A stretch of 64,000 nucleotides of DNA from Paenibacillus faecalis (GCF_900289175.1 NZ_LT985747.1:3019761-3083760), one strand, 5' to 3'; counted from the stretch's first letter, positions 28,091 to 37,042 are shown. Numbers and translations: made by a program. The notes: generated by a model not told the origin, from the sequence alone.

Positions 28091-28134
28091 AATTAAAATA
28101 AAAAGTGACGATACTGATCTACTCAGTATCGCCA
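28091..28134 (-). terminator. Terminator after the TerC-family gene
   Basis: Perfect 9-bp stem CGATACTGA/TCAGTATCG with a 5-nt loop, followed by TTTTTATTTT on the minus strand. Confidence 0.9.
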
Positions 28135-28160
28135 TTTCTTCAGTTCCATATGTTCAAATC

Positions 28161-28814
28161 TTATTTTTTCAACGTTTTTAATCCGCTCAGACCAATGACA
28201 AGCAACGCCAGCATCGCGGGTAAAATACTGTGAGATTGAGGTGCCCAATAAGCAATAAGCAAACCGGTCCTTGAATCCTGAAGCAGCATCTCCCCGGCCG
28301 TATAGGCAAGTATGCCAGCCCCGATATAAAGAAGGAGCGGAAACTTTCGTAGCAGTTTCGTAATTATGCCGCTTCCCCATACAACAATGGGTATGCTAAA
28401 CAGAATACCGATTATCATTAATGCGAGATCTCCTTTGGCAAGACCTGCTATAGCAAGAACGTTATCGACACTCATTACAATATCTGCTATTAGGATTGTG
28501 TTGATCGCTTTCCACATAGACGAAGATTCAGAGACATGGATGTCACTTCCCTGTTGATCAATTAACAGCTTAAATGCGATCCATAACAGCAAAAGAGCTC
28601 CTCCGGCCTGCAAATACGGTACCTTAAGCAGCAGCACAGCGACAAAAGTAAGTACACAGCGCAGTAATACTGCACCTAATGTGCCGATCCAAACCGCTTG
28701 CTTCTTTTGTTTCTCGGGAAGATCCTTGCTCGCCATTGCAATCACCAAGGCATTGTCGCCGCTCAGTACCAGATTAATAATTAAAATTTGTCCTAACAGC
28801 CATATCGTCTCCAC
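28161..28814 (-). CDS. TerC-family (YjbE-type) membrane protein, likely Mn(II) exporter
   Basis: A 217-residue integral membrane protein with seven or so helices. The two conserved motifs NLVLSGDNALVIAMA and DIVMSVDNVLAIAG carry the acidic residues of the TerC family metal site. B. subtilis relatives (MeeF/MeeY) export manganese and help load exported enzymes, so the same role is inferred. No yybP-ykoY manganese riboswitch is visible in the 100 bp to thiI. A small hairpin (TCACT/AGTGA) sits close to the ribosome site instead. Confidence 0.82.
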   Translation of the reverse strand: METIWLLGQILIINLVLSGDNALVIAMASKDLPEKQKKQAVWIGTLGAVLLRCVLTFVAVLLLKVPYLQAGGALLLLWIAFKLLIDQQGSDIHVSESSSMWKAINTILIADIVMSVDNVLAIAGLAKGDLALMIIGILFSIPIVVWGSGIITKLLRKFPLLLYIGAGILAYTAGEMLLQDSRTGLLIAYWAPQSHSILPAMLALLVIGLSGLKTLKK

Positions 28815-28915
28815 CTGACAACCCCCTCACTTTACACATATGAGTGAAGTGGCCAGGCTATGCTTGCCTCATTCAAAAACAAGCCTATAGTAAATCCTCT
28901 TTTTGAAAAGTGCTC

Positions 28916-30154
28916 TTAAAACCATTTCTCTTGAATAACATCATCGTGAATTTTTTCATGATTCCGGTTTAGATTCAGCTCCGGCGTTACAATCACAGTC
29001 TCTGTTTTTTCAAAAGCTGTTTGAATCAGTTCAGGTAAATTGGACAGGGAATTTTCTACACTTTCCACAATCCGAAGGTTTGGATTCGTTGCTGGCGATT
29101 TCGGTACAAACAGTGTGCAACAGTCCTCATAAGGAAGAATGGAGGTCTCATAAGTTCCAATCTCCTTCGCCAGATTCACAATGTCATTCTTATCCATCGT
29201 TACTAACGGACGGAGAATAGGAAGCTCCGTAGCCCTTCCAATAACATTCATACTTGCCAGGGTCTGGCTCGCAACCTGGCCCAAGCTGTCTCCCGTTACA
29301 AGAGCAAGCGCGCTTTCTCGTTCAGCAATCATGGTAGCAATACGAAGCATAGCACGGCGCATAAATGTAATCATGAGATTGTCCTGCCCAATTCCGGTGA
29401 AGGAAGTCTGCACATCAGTAAAAGGTACAAGATGAAGCTTTATTTTACCTGCATAACGAGACAAGATTTGGGTCAGCTCAATGACCTTTTCTTTAGCCAG
29501 CTGGCTTGTGTATGGATAGCTGTAAAAATGAACACATTCGACCTTTAACCCTCTTCGCATCGCAGACCATGCGGCAACCGGACTATCAATCCCCCCGGAC
29601 AGAAGCAGCATCGCTTTTCCGTTCGTTCCAAGCGGATATCCTCCTACGGCTGGGATAACCTCATAAAAAATGTACGTTCGATCCTGCCGGATCTCAATCT
29701 TAAGTTCAATCTTCGGTTCCTTGACCTGAACCTTAAGCTGAGGGTAAGTGTGGAGTACAGGAGAGCCAACAAGATGATTCATCTCTTGAGAAGAGTGCGG
29801 GAATCCTTTCCAAACACGTCTCGCACTTACCTTGAATGTTGTCTCGTTCGAGAGATCTACCTGTCCCAAAAATTCGATTGCAGTTTTAATAATTTCATCA
29901 AGCTCAGAAGCACTGACTCGTACAGGACTGATTGAAACGACTCCAAAAACTGTTTTGAGTACGCCAATAATTTCTTCAGCAGACTCTCCATTCAACTCAA
30001 CGTATATTCTTCCATATTCCTTTAACACTTTGGCTTTAGGATATGTTTTTAGCGCTGATGTAACATGCATAAGCACCGATCTCTCAAAATGGTTTCGATT
30101 TTTCCCCTTCAAAGTAATTTCTCCAAAACGGAGAAGCAGCATGTCATATTTCAA
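28916..30154 (-). CDS. thiI: tRNA 4-thiouridine sulfurtransferase ThiI
   Basis: Enzyme that adenylates U8 of tRNA and transfers sulfur to make s4U. The 412 residues include an N-terminal ferredoxin-like and THUMP region (about 60-165) and the PP-loop LLSGGIDSPVAAW (Ser about 186). It ends without a rhodanese domain, as in Bacilli, where persulfide comes directly from the partner desulfurase. The start lies 6 bp after the desulfurase stop, forming a two-gene operon. Confidence 0.96.
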   Translation of the reverse strand: MKYDMLLLRFGEITLKGKNRNHFERSVLMHVTSALKTYPKAKVLKEYGRIYVELNGESAEEIIGVLKTVFGVVSISPVRVSASELDEIIKTAIEFLGQVDLSNETTFKVSARRVWKGFPHSSQEMNHLVGSPVLHTYPQLKVQVKEPKIELKIEIRQDRTYIFYEVIPAVGGYPLGTNGKAMLLLSGGIDSPVAAWSAMRRGLKVECVHFYSYPYTSQLAKEKVIELTQILSRYAGKIKLHLVPFTDVQTSFTGIGQDNLMITFMRRAMLRIATMIAERESALALVTGDSLGQVASQTLASMNVIGRATELPILRPLVTMDKNDIVNLAKEIGTYETSILPYEDCCTLFVPKSPATNPNLRIVESVENSLSNLPELIQTAFEKTETVIVTPELNLNRNHEKIHDDVIQEKWF

Positions 30155-30160
30155 ATGGGT

Positions 30161-31312
30161 TTACCTCCTTTTAGCACGTAAAGGCCGCAGCTGATCGACG
30201 GACTGATGAAGAGCTTTAATTAGACGGCCTATATCATCCTCCGTATGTTCCCAGCCTAAACTGATACGGATCCCGCTTGCGGCGATGTCATCGTCTTTGC
30301 CCATGGCCTGTAAAACTCGACTTGGTTCACTATTTCTGGATGAACATGCCGATTTGGTCGATACCAACATACCATGTTCCTCCAACGTGTGGACCAGCAC
30401 CTCCGGCTTCAACCCCGGATACGAGAAATGAACAATATGCGGCGCCCCTTTCTCGCTGCTGTTCAGTACAAAGTCTGGAATGTTTCGGATTTCAGTCATA
30501 AGCAAATTACGCAACCTGCCTATTTTATCATAAAAGGTTCTTTGATGCTCTTGGGCTAATCTCATCGCTTTGGCAACAGCGACGGCTGACGCCACATTTA
30601 CCGTTCCAGGTCTCTGTCCGTTCTCCTGAGAGCCGCCGGACAACAGGGGAAAGAGCTCTATTCCCTCACGAACGTACATTACGCCAGCACCTTTAGGTCC
30701 TTTGAATTTATGAGCAGATAATGTATATAAATCAACCTTCCATTCTTTCAGTGAAACGGAAAGCTTGCCAAATCCCTGTACTCCGTCTACATGAAACAAG
30801 GTCCGGTTATTTTTTTCCTTGATTCGTTTTCCGAGCTCGTCCAATGGCTGAACCGCTCCCGTCTCATTATTAACATGCATAATACTAACCAATACGGTAT
30901 CTTTTCTGATCGCTTGTTCAACATCAAGCGGATCAACCTTGCCAAACTCATCTACAGAAACATACGTCACTTCCCATCCTAATCTTTCCAGCTGTTTGAA
31001 GCATTCATATACCGACGGATGTTCTGTCTTGGTTGTAATGATATGCTGTCCCCGAGAACGATACTGTATCGCCGCTCCTTTAATGGCTATATTGTTTCCC
31101 TCTGTTGCCCCTGATGTGAATACAATTTCTACAGGTTGCACATCAAGTGCTGCGGCACATACTTCCCTCGCTCGTTTAAGCAGTTTAGCTGCATCCTCGC
31201 CAGCTTGATGAAGTGCTGATGGATTTCCATAATGCTTGTTCATGATTTCCGCCATTGTGTCTACAACCTCTTTGTGGGGAGGGGTTGTGGCTGCATGATC
31301 CCAATATAACAT
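30161..31312 (-). CDS. nifZ: Cysteine desulfurase partner of ThiI (NifZ/IscS-like)
   Basis: PLP-dependent class V aminotransferase that removes sulfur from cysteine and passes it to ThiI. Motifs include YWDHAATTPPHKEV at the start, FTSGATEGNN, the PLP-lysine site LSAHKFKGPKG and the persulfide cysteine loop TKSACSSRN. Of the two nearby ATGs (31318, 31312), AGGAAGG is better placed for 31312, giving 383 residues and the family N-terminus LYWDHAATT. The gene order nifZ-thiI matches B. subtilis. Confidence 0.92.
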   Translation of the reverse strand: MLYWDHAATTPPHKEVVDTMAEIMNKHYGNPSALHQAGEDAAKLLKRAREVCAAALDVQPVEIVFTSGATEGNNIAIKGAAIQYRSRGQHIITTKTEHPSVYECFKQLERLGWEVTYVSVDEFGKVDPLDVEQAIRKDTVLVSIMHVNNETGAVQPLDELGKRIKEKNNRTLFHVDGVQGFGKLSVSLKEWKVDLYTLSAHKFKGPKGAGVMYVREGIELFPLLSGGSQENGQRPGTVNVASAVAVAKAMRLAQEHQRTFYDKIGRLRNLLMTEIRNIPDFVLNSSEKGAPHIVHFSYPGLKPEVLVHTLEEHGMLVSTKSACSSRNSEPSRVLQAMGKDDDIAASGIRISLGWEHTEDDIGRLIKALHQSVDQLRPLRAKRR

Positions 31313-31433
31313 CTTCATTATCCTTCCTGTCACTTATATTTCCCATATTGTAAACAAAAACGCTGCGGCATCCTAAGGAATGAAGAGCGTTCGATCAGAT
31401 CGTTATATATTAAATCATAATTCTCATATTCGC

Positions 31434-31499
31434 ACAAAAAGATCAAACGGATTAAACGGTCTGGGAACCATGCCAGCCGTTACTCCCCGTTTGATCCTT
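31434..31499 (-). terminator. Long terminator after the lytic transglycosylase gene
   Basis: GATCAAACGG pairs perfectly with CCGTTTGATC. Inner AACGG/CCGTT and CTGG/CCAG pairings extend the stem, and the minus strand continues TTTTTG. Confidence 0.78.
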
Positions 31500-31524
31500 T
31501 TGTTCGCCATGTATAGTTCAGAAG

Positions 31525-32262
31525 CTATGCTTCATATTTCTTACGCGCATTCATTACCTTATAAATATAAGCCTGAGTCTCCGAGGGAAGCAGATGGGCC
31601 TCAGCAAGGAGTTCTGCATCATTAGACACACCTAACCGCGCAACACGGGAAGGACCTGCGTTATAAGCAGCCAAAGCCATGGCAACCTCACCGCCGAATC
31701 TTTCCAGCTGATACGATAAATATTTCGTGCCCCCATCTATATTCTGCGCCGGGTCAAACGGATCGCTGACCCCGAGCCCACGTGCGGTTCCATCCATCAG
31801 CTGCATCAAACCTTTCGCGCCCGCCGATGAAACAGCATTCGGATTAAAAGAGGATTCTGTATCGATAACCGCTTTGATTAACGAAGTCGGTACTCCATAT
31901 TTTTCCCCTGCAGCCATAATTAATTCATCATAGTTTGTTTTCACTGAAGAATCTGAGCGAAAATCCATAGCTGTCACCGCCGTAGGGTTCGTTACCTGTC
32001 CGGCAGTCTCAGCCTGATTGTCTGTAGTACCGAGCTGCTGCCATAGCAAGCCGTCCTCCCATGTAACTCCCAGGCTCAGTGTAACGGTCGTCCCTGGAGA
32101 GACAGGAGCTCCGTTCATGGCACTATGAAGTGCAGCTTTAAAATCCGCATGGTTTCCCGTCATTTCCAAACTTTTCGGCGGGCGAGCAGAATGGTTTGAC
32201 GCGGAAACATGCGGCTCAACCGTATTTTTAGCCGTTACCGGATTAATCTGCATTTCATTCAT
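31525..32262 (-). CDS. Lytic transglycosylase domain protein (CwlQ/YjbJ-like)
   Basis: A 245-residue protein with a C-terminal goose-lysozyme/Slt domain (about 125-240). The catalytic glutamate is in VIDTESSFNPNAVSSAGAKGLMQL, followed by GLGVSDPFDPAQNI and the AAYNAGPSRV motif. The N-terminal 120 residues are polar and low in hydrophobic runs. No signal peptide is visible, as in B. subtilis YjbJ, so export would need a non-standard route (for example with flagella). A sigma-D-like promoter upstream supports a motility link. Confidence 0.88.
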   Translation of the reverse strand: MNEMQINPVTAKNTVEPHVSASNHSARPPKSLEMTGNHADFKAALHSAMNGAPVSPGTTVTLSLGVTWEDGLLWQQLGTTDNQAETAGQVTNPTAVTAMDFRSDSSVKTNYDELIMAAGEKYGVPTSLIKAVIDTESSFNPNAVSSAGAKGLMQLMDGTARGLGVSDPFDPAQNIDGGTKYLSYQLERFGGEVAMALAAYNAGPSRVARLGVSNDAELLAEAHLLPSETQAYIYKVMNARKKYEA

Positions 32263-32362
32263 TATATCTTCCCCTTAGATTTTAAAATTCCATTTTACAT
32301 TCTTTTGCAACATTTCGCTATACCCTGCTTCCGCAAAAGAAACGTTTTACTTCCTAAACTAT

Positions 32363-32389
32363 ATTTCGGCATTTAAGGCCAAAAATTTA
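32363..32389 (-). promoter_or_regulatory. Sigma-D (flagellar) type promoter of the lytic transglycosylase gene
   Basis: Minus-strand TAAA (32389-32386), 15 bp, then GCCGAAAT (32370-32363). The sigma-D consensus is TAAA-N15-GCCGATAT, so 11 of 12 positions match with the exact spacing. Confidence 0.7.
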
Positions 32390-32420
32390 ATTAAATATAA
32401 CGTCAATGTAAAATGATTAT

Positions 32421-32462
32421 AAAAAAGCAGACAACCCGTTGTAATAACGAGTTATCTGCTTA
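32421..32462 (-). terminator. Terminator after the DUF4190-like gene
   Basis: AAGCAGATAACTCGTT pairs with AACGGGTTGTCTGCTT (G-U pairs allowed) and ends in TTTTTT on the minus strand. Confidence 0.9.
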
Positions 32463-32501
32463 GTTGTACCGATGTTATCCCGATGAGTATCGTCTGCAAT
32501 T

Positions 32502-32888
32502 TTATCTTACAAACGGGATGAGTATGAAATAGCTTATAGTCGCTACAATACCAAGCCCCATCGACCAAGCTCCGAGCGTTCTGCTGTCTTGAGCATAAGC
32601 ATAATAGCCAAGAACCGCAGCAATCGGACCTAAAATGACAGACCACATAAATAATGAGGCAATACCAATACCGAGACCTATATATCCTGCTACACGGCCT
32701 GCAGACATGTCATCACTTTCTGAGTCATTTTCAGTGTTTCGGTTGTTTACCTCGACAGGAGCTACCTCAGCAGCAAACTCCTCCTCATCTCTGCGTGGAT
32801 AATCCACACGCTCACGCTTGCTATCAACAACGATAAAGTTGTTATTGTTGTTTTTCTTACGTTTCTTGTTTTTACTCAATGCTGACAC
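32502..32888 (-). CDS. Small membrane protein, DUF4190-like
   Basis: A 128-residue protein. The N-terminus is highly charged with a run of lysines and five asparagines, followed by an acidic stretch. Two C-terminal helices (about 65-88 and 105-125) flank GPIAAVLGYYAYAQDSRTLGAWSMGLGI. This small-residue pattern is typical of DUF4190-type membrane proteins of unknown function. It is the gene after DUF1540, 30 bp away, so the two may be cotranscribed. Confidence 0.65.
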   Translation of the reverse strand: MSALSKNKKRKKNNNNNFIVVDSKRERVDYPRRDEEEFAAEVAPVEVNNRNTENDSESDDMSAGRVAGYIGLGIGIASLFMWSVILGPIAAVLGYYAYAQDSRTLGAWSMGLGIVATISYFILIPFVR

Positions 32889-32918
32889 CTCCCTGTTGTT
32901 AAAAGACGGTTAAGCATG

Positions 32919-33146
32919 TTATCCTTCTTTCGGTTTAAATGTCAAGCAGCAAGTTGCAGAAGAAGTACTTGCCTTATCCTGATGGTTATTGACAAAATCC
33001 TCACCTGCAAACTCATCCCCTAGTTTCACCTTGGCATGACGGTCAATCTCGATCATGATCATGTCGGCACGGCATATATTTTGCTCGCCCCAATAGCTGC
33101 AGTTACTCACACTGCATTTAACGTATGGTCTGGCTTCATTGGCCAT
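32919..33146 (-). CDS. DUF1540 domain protein
   Basis: A 75-residue protein with four cysteines in a DUF1540 arrangement: VKCSVSNCSYWGEQNICRA near the N-terminus and a CC pair near the C-terminus. The spacing suggests metal binding. DUF1540 proteins are common in spore-formers and have no established function. A GGTG-type ribosome site precedes the ATG. Confidence 0.82.
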   Translation of the reverse strand: MANEARPYVKCSVSNCSYWGEQNICRADMIMIEIDRHAKVKLGDEFAGEDFVNNHQDKASTSSATCCLTFKPKEG

Positions 33147-33228
33147 TTGGTATCACCTCGTACACATTTTCTCCGCACACACGAAGGTGTATGCACAAAT
33201 TGAAATGTCAGTTGGTGTTAAGACGTAC

Positions 33229-33278
33229 AAAAAAAGAGATGTCTTAAACGGTCCATTGACCTAAGACACCTCTTTTTG
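33229..33278. terminator. Terminator after the ypuI-like gene
   Basis: A GAG(A)TGTCTTA arm pairs with TAAGACA(C)CTC, with an inner GGTC/GACC stem and T-tracts on both strands. It lies after ypuI on the minus strand and upstream of the DUF1540 gene. Confidence 0.88.
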
Positions 33279-33322
33279 TCTATTGAAACACGATCAAAGT
33301 CATGAATCATTCCTCTAATGTT

Positions 33323-33829
33323 TTATGCATGTTTTCTTTCGGCCTGCATTCGGCGTGCCGTTAAATAATCACTTTCATAATAACTCAGATCATCCCGAAT
33401 TTCTTCATAAATTTTCGTTATATTCATAATAACATCCCGTGCCGGACGAACTGGTTTTTTCCGAAATCGAATCGCATCCTGACCCGTATATGCATAACGG
33501 CCATCCTCAGAATAACTTTCATTTTTAGGATAAAAAAAACTGTTAACACAGCGGTGATAAACTCGATACAACTCCTTCTCGGCAAAATCAACGTCAAAAT
33601 TTGGACGACGCTGAACAATACCGAGATTTTCATAGCAAACTTCCGAAAATGTAAGCAAGTGGCGTAAATCAGAAAGAAATCCTTTGTAAAAATAAATGGT
33701 TTCTTCATCCTGCTCTACAACCAGTTGAGGCAAGGCATTTTCATTCAAAAATGTTTCAACCAAGTTTATAGCCGTTTTGAGTTTTTCCCTTGTCTCCGAA
33801 CACAGATTCTGAAGATTGTCTGCTGGCAT
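33323..33829 (-). CDS. ypuI: DUF3907 family protein (YpuI-like)
   Basis: A 168-residue soluble protein, mostly helical and with no membrane segment. It matches the DUF3907 family typified by B. subtilis YpuI: LVETFLNENALPQLVVEQD, ETIYFYKGFLSDLRHLLTFSE, and a basic GQDAIRFRKKPVRPAR stretch. Function is unknown. Clear AAGGAGG 7-8 nt upstream. Single-gene unit with its own terminator. Confidence 0.78.
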   Translation of the reverse strand: MPADNLQNLCSETREKLKTAINLVETFLNENALPQLVVEQDEETIYFYKGFLSDLRHLLTFSEVCYENLGIVQRRPNFDVDFAEKELYRVYHRCVNSFFYPKNESYSEDGRYAYTGQDAIRFRKKPVRPARDVIMNITKIYEEIRDDLSYYESDYLTARRMQAERKHA

Positions 33830-34069
33830 GACGGTAGTTCCTCCTTAAAATGGTTACTGACTCAACATATGACTGCGCTTATGATTATGTACTATCCTAC
33901 CACATAAATAGATGGTTCATGAAATTATTAACATGAAATAATACTGCTTTCAAGTATTTTTCAGGAAGTCCTTTTCCCTTAATACTTACTTTCGATTCAG
34001 ACGCATAAAATACGTCTTCTCTTCCAACGCTAAAGACAAAATATTGTTCATCGACTAAGGAGAATGACT

Positions 34070-36001
34070 ATGAATTCACGCCGTCTATGGAGTATATTGG
34101 GTACTACTGCGATTATTGGTCTGTTCATTGTCTTTTTGCTAATTCCAGAACCTGATCATCCAAAGCAAGCTTCTGAAAACAATGTAAAGCCCCTGCCTTC
34201 ACGACAAGAAAATCAGCTTAAACAAACGGCTCTAGAAGGAGACCTAAGCGTTACAGATGGTTTAAGCCGAGTTGATGCCAAGCAGCATCTTCAAGCTTTA
34301 CTAAAGAAAAACAACCTGGATACTCAGCAAATAAAGCAATTAATACAGAAACATCAACGCACACATAACCATTGTGAAAAATTAATATGGTACGATCTAC
34401 AAAATCAAAAGCAAACCGAATTTAATATTAAAACCCGTAACATGAATGCTCAGGACAAGCAACAAATTGAACAACATTTAAGACAGGCCAAACAAAATAT
34501 TCAACGTGGAAAAAGCTATGAGTCCCCGAAATTTAAAGTTGCTGGGGAGCCGTTTTTCATCGTTGCAGAGCCATCAGCAGATCATAAGCACGGTGCTGCT
34601 GCCATGATCAATCTAAGCGTCCTAACACAGGTTACGGATCATCAAAAGAAAAATTTGCGGTTGATTCCTTACCCAAAAGAAGGAAAATACAGAGTCGAAT
34701 CCATTCATTCGGATACACTTCGGGACATTACGCTAAAAACCGGACATGACAATGAAAAAGCGAGCCATTTTTATGAAAATGAAATCGTCATTCGGTTTCA
34801 GCAAGATCCATCAGCACAGCAGCTGAAGCAAATTTCCAAAGAAATATCAGGCGGGACACCGCGTAAACTTGGCTATGCCTATGTTTTTCGCTCAAATGTG
34901 ATGGATTATAATGCTCTTAAAGCTTATTTCAATGAAAAATGGAGCCCTAAGTACGCAGAACCGCATTACATTTATTTAACAAATGGATTTAGCAGCATAA
35001 GCGAAAAAAAGAACGACAATGTTTCCAATGATCCGATGCTTGAAGAAGCTAACATTCCTAACGACTTGCTTTTCTCACAATATCAGTGGAATCTTCCTGC
35101 TATAGAAACAAACCGTGGCTGGAATTTGTCCAAAGGAAGTGAAAATGTCATTATCGCCGTTGTTGATACGGGCGTGGATATTGACCATACAGATTTAAAC
35201 GGACAGCTCGTTTCAGGCTATAATGTTATCGATCCAAAGAAAACACCAAAGGACGATGTCGGACACGGAACACATGTATCCGGCATTATAGGCGCTCTGG
35301 TGAACAATGAAGAAGGTGTGGCGGGTATAAGCTGGTACAACAAAATCATGCCTGTAAAAGCACTGGATAGCAGTGGATCAGGGACAACCTATGCAGTTGC
35401 TGAAGGGGTAATATGGGCAACTGATCACGGTGCCAAAGTGATTAACATGAGCCTTGGAAACTACGCGGATTCGCAATTTCTGCATGATGCCATCAAATAT
35501 GCCTATGACCGTGATGTCCTGCTTGTAGCAGCTTCAGGAAATGACAATACAGAACGACCCGGCTACCCAGCAGCCTATCCGGAGGTGCTTGCGGTTGGAG
35601 CCACCAACAAAGATATGAGCCGTGCAGAATATTCCAACTATGGGGATTATATTGACGTTACTGCACCTGGAACCAACATTGCAAGCACCTATCCTGGGAA
35701 TCAATATGCTGCTTTATCGGGTACATCGATGGCCAGTCCGCACGTAGCAGCGATGGCTGGACTCATTCGCTCCTTAAACCCTGACTTGACGAACAGGGAA
35801 GTCATGGATCTCATGATTTCCCAAGCCGTTGATTTGGGGGTCAAAGGAAAAGACAAATACTTCGGTAATGGACAAGTTGATGTCTTCCGCTCGTTGGAGG
35901 CTGCTAACAATCAGAATAAGCCTCTACAATCGTGGCCGCAAAATATACTTCAGCGGCTGCAAGAAGAGCTTCAACGTTTGAGTACAGGTAACGATAAATA
36001 A
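34070..36001 (+). CDS. Membrane-anchored subtilisin-family (S8) serine protease
   Basis: A 643-residue protease. One N-terminal helix (about 8-26) acts as a signal anchor. A polar region of unknown type (30-225) is followed by a propeptide-like domain (about 245-300, EIVIRFQQDPSAQQL) and the S8 catalytic domain with Asp366 (VVDTGVD), His402 (GHGTHVSG) and Ser553 (GTSMASPHVA). Thermitase/fervidolysin-like proteases look similar. The ATG at 34070 is 7 nt from AAGGAG; the one at 34064 is too close. Plus strand, divergent from ypuI, with its own terminator. Confidence 0.9.
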   Translation: MNSRRLWSILGTTAIIGLFIVFLLIPEPDHPKQASENNVKPLPSRQENQLKQTALEGDLSVTDGLSRVDAKQHLQALLKKNNLDTQQIKQLIQKHQRTHNHCEKLIWYDLQNQKQTEFNIKTRNMNAQDKQQIEQHLRQAKQNIQRGKSYESPKFKVAGEPFFIVAEPSADHKHGAAAMINLSVLTQVTDHQKKNLRLIPYPKEGKYRVESIHSDTLRDITLKTGHDNEKASHFYENEIVIRFQQDPSAQQLKQISKEISGGTPRKLGYAYVFRSNVMDYNALKAYFNEKWSPKYAEPHYIYLTNGFSSISEKKNDNVSNDPMLEEANIPNDLLFSQYQWNLPAIETNRGWNLSKGSENVIIAVVDTGVDIDHTDLNGQLVSGYNVIDPKKTPKDDVGHGTHVSGIIGALVNNEEGVAGISWYNKIMPVKALDSSGSGTTYAVAEGVIWATDHGAKVINMSLGNYADSQFLHDAIKYAYDRDVLLVAASGNDNTERPGYPAAYPEVLAVGATNKDMSRAEYSNYGDYIDVTAPGTNIASTYPGNQYAALSGTSMASPHVAAMAGLIRSLNPDLTNREVMDLMISQAVDLGVKGKDKYFGNGQVDVFRSLEAANNQNKPLQSWPQNILQRLQEELQRLSTGNDK

Positions 36002-36005
36002 CTAT

Positions 36006-36044
36006 AAAGCAGCTTTCACCATTAAGGCGAAAGCTGCTTTGTTA
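36006..36044 (+). terminator. Terminator after the S8 protease
   Basis: Perfect 12-bp stem AAAGCAGCTTTC/GAAAGCTGCTTT with an 11-nt loop; the T-tract is short. Confidence 0.8.
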
Positions 36045-36108
36045 CATATTCGCACAAATAACAGCCATTTTTTTAAAGCACAGTTAGGCAGTTTCACCTG
36101 GTAATCGA

Positions 36109-36372
36109 TTATTGCTTGTTTCTGGCGCGTGAAATCCGGGCAGGACGTTTCTTCTGCGATTTACTGGAAACGGTAACGTTTCCTGTACCTACACCATCCC
36201 TCGTGCATGTAACAACATGCTGTTTGACCGGAACACAATGCACCTTATCCACAACCTTAATTGGATGAATGACAGGTACGATTTGTGGAATAAAATGTTC
36301 TCTTACAATGACGATCGGTTCACATATAATAGGTGATACCGGTGGACAGACACCAGGCTTTACGCAATCCAT
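36109..36372 (-). CDS. CotD-like spore coat protein
   Basis: An 87-residue protein with five cysteines and a core of the CotD type: FIPQIVPVIHPIKVVDKVHCVPVKQHVV, comparable to the IVPHIHPxHTT core of B. subtilis CotD. The C-terminal 25 residues are basic (KKRPARISRARNK). No signal peptide. Assembly into the inner coat is inferred from the family. The AAAGGAGTG ribosome site is 6-7 nt upstream. No confident sigma-K promoter was found. Confidence 0.7.
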   Translation of the reverse strand: MDCVKPGVCPPVSPIICEPIVIVREHFIPQIVPVIHPIKVVDKVHCVPVKQHVVTCTRDGVGTGNVTVSSKSQKKRPARISRARNKQ

Positions 36373-36493
36373 AGGTAGACACTCCTTTCCGTTGATGATA
36401 ATAGCTTATTATTGATAGGGCTATTCGGTATAGACGACTGTCCGTCAAATACGTCCATTATATAAAATAAAGCATTTGCCCGGGGTATATATA

Positions 36494-36543
36494 GAAAAAC
36501 GCGCATCCCTCTCAGCAGAATAACTGCTGGAAAGATACGCGTT
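36494..36543 (-). terminator. Terminator of rnpB
   Basis: AACGCGTATC pairs with GATGCGCGTT (one G-U), with an inner AGCAG/CTGCT stem, followed by TTTTTC on the minus strand. Confidence 0.9.
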
Positions 36544-36592
36544 ATAACGATGCATATACCGGGGTGAAACTAATAAAAAAGTTGTTGCAGTT

Positions 36593-37007
36593 AAGAAAGC
36601 TTACCATAAGCCGGGTTCTGTACTCTTCGTGGTCATAACGGGAACTACCCTGCCACCAGGAGTGACAATCATCTATCTAGGCCGATCATTGCTGAACGGC
36701 TCCAGCGACCAACCTGGACGCACCTCGGGCAAAGGCTGCTTCCTCGAAAGAAGCTACGTCCCATTAGGTCTTGCTCCAAGTGGGGTTTACCAGGAACGAA
36801 GTCACCAGCGTTCCTCGGGGTCTCTTACACCTCGGTTCCACCCTTGCCTGTGCCGCACATAAGCGGCCATCGGCGGTCCATTTCTGTGGCACTATCCTTC
36901 AACTCGCGTTGACTGGACGTTATCCAGCACCCTGCCCTATGGAGCCCGGACTTTCCTCTCGCGGCTCTTGGCCGCCAGCGATTGTCTGTTAAGCTTTCCG
37001 GACAACA
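36593..37007 (-). ncRNA. rnpB: RNase P RNA, type A
   Basis: Catalytic RNA of ribonuclease P, which matures tRNA 5' ends. Universal parts read on the minus strand are GAGGAAAGTCCGGGCTCC (36958-36941), an ACAGAAATGG-type stretch, GGTAAACCCCA and the closing CAGAACCCGGCTTATGG. The P1 stem is GAAAGCTTA with TAAGCTTTC. Segments such as CATAGGGCAGGGTGCTGG, ACCGCCGATGGCC, GGAGCAAGACC and GATCGGCCTAGATAGATGA follow the ancestral (E. coli-like, type A) layout rather than the type-B layout of B. subtilis. Ends are set from the P1 stem and the promoter, within a few nt. Confidence 0.95.
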
Positions 37008-37013
37008 CTACAT

Positions 37014-37042
37014 AGTATACTAGGTATTCAAAGCAGATACAA
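37014..37042 (-). promoter_or_regulatory. Sigma-A promoter of rnpB
   Basis: TTGTAT (37042-37037), 17 bp, then TATACT (37019-37014) on the minus strand, just upstream of the P1 stem. Confidence 0.8.

Noticed and set aside
28815-28915. Possible yybP-ykoY manganese riboswitch before the TerC-family gene
   Set aside because: Only about 100 bp are available and the conserved yybP-ykoY sequence elements are not present; only small hairpins are seen.
36629-36992. Two plus-strand frames of 73-77 codons
   Set aside because: They lie on the complement of the RNase P RNA gene.
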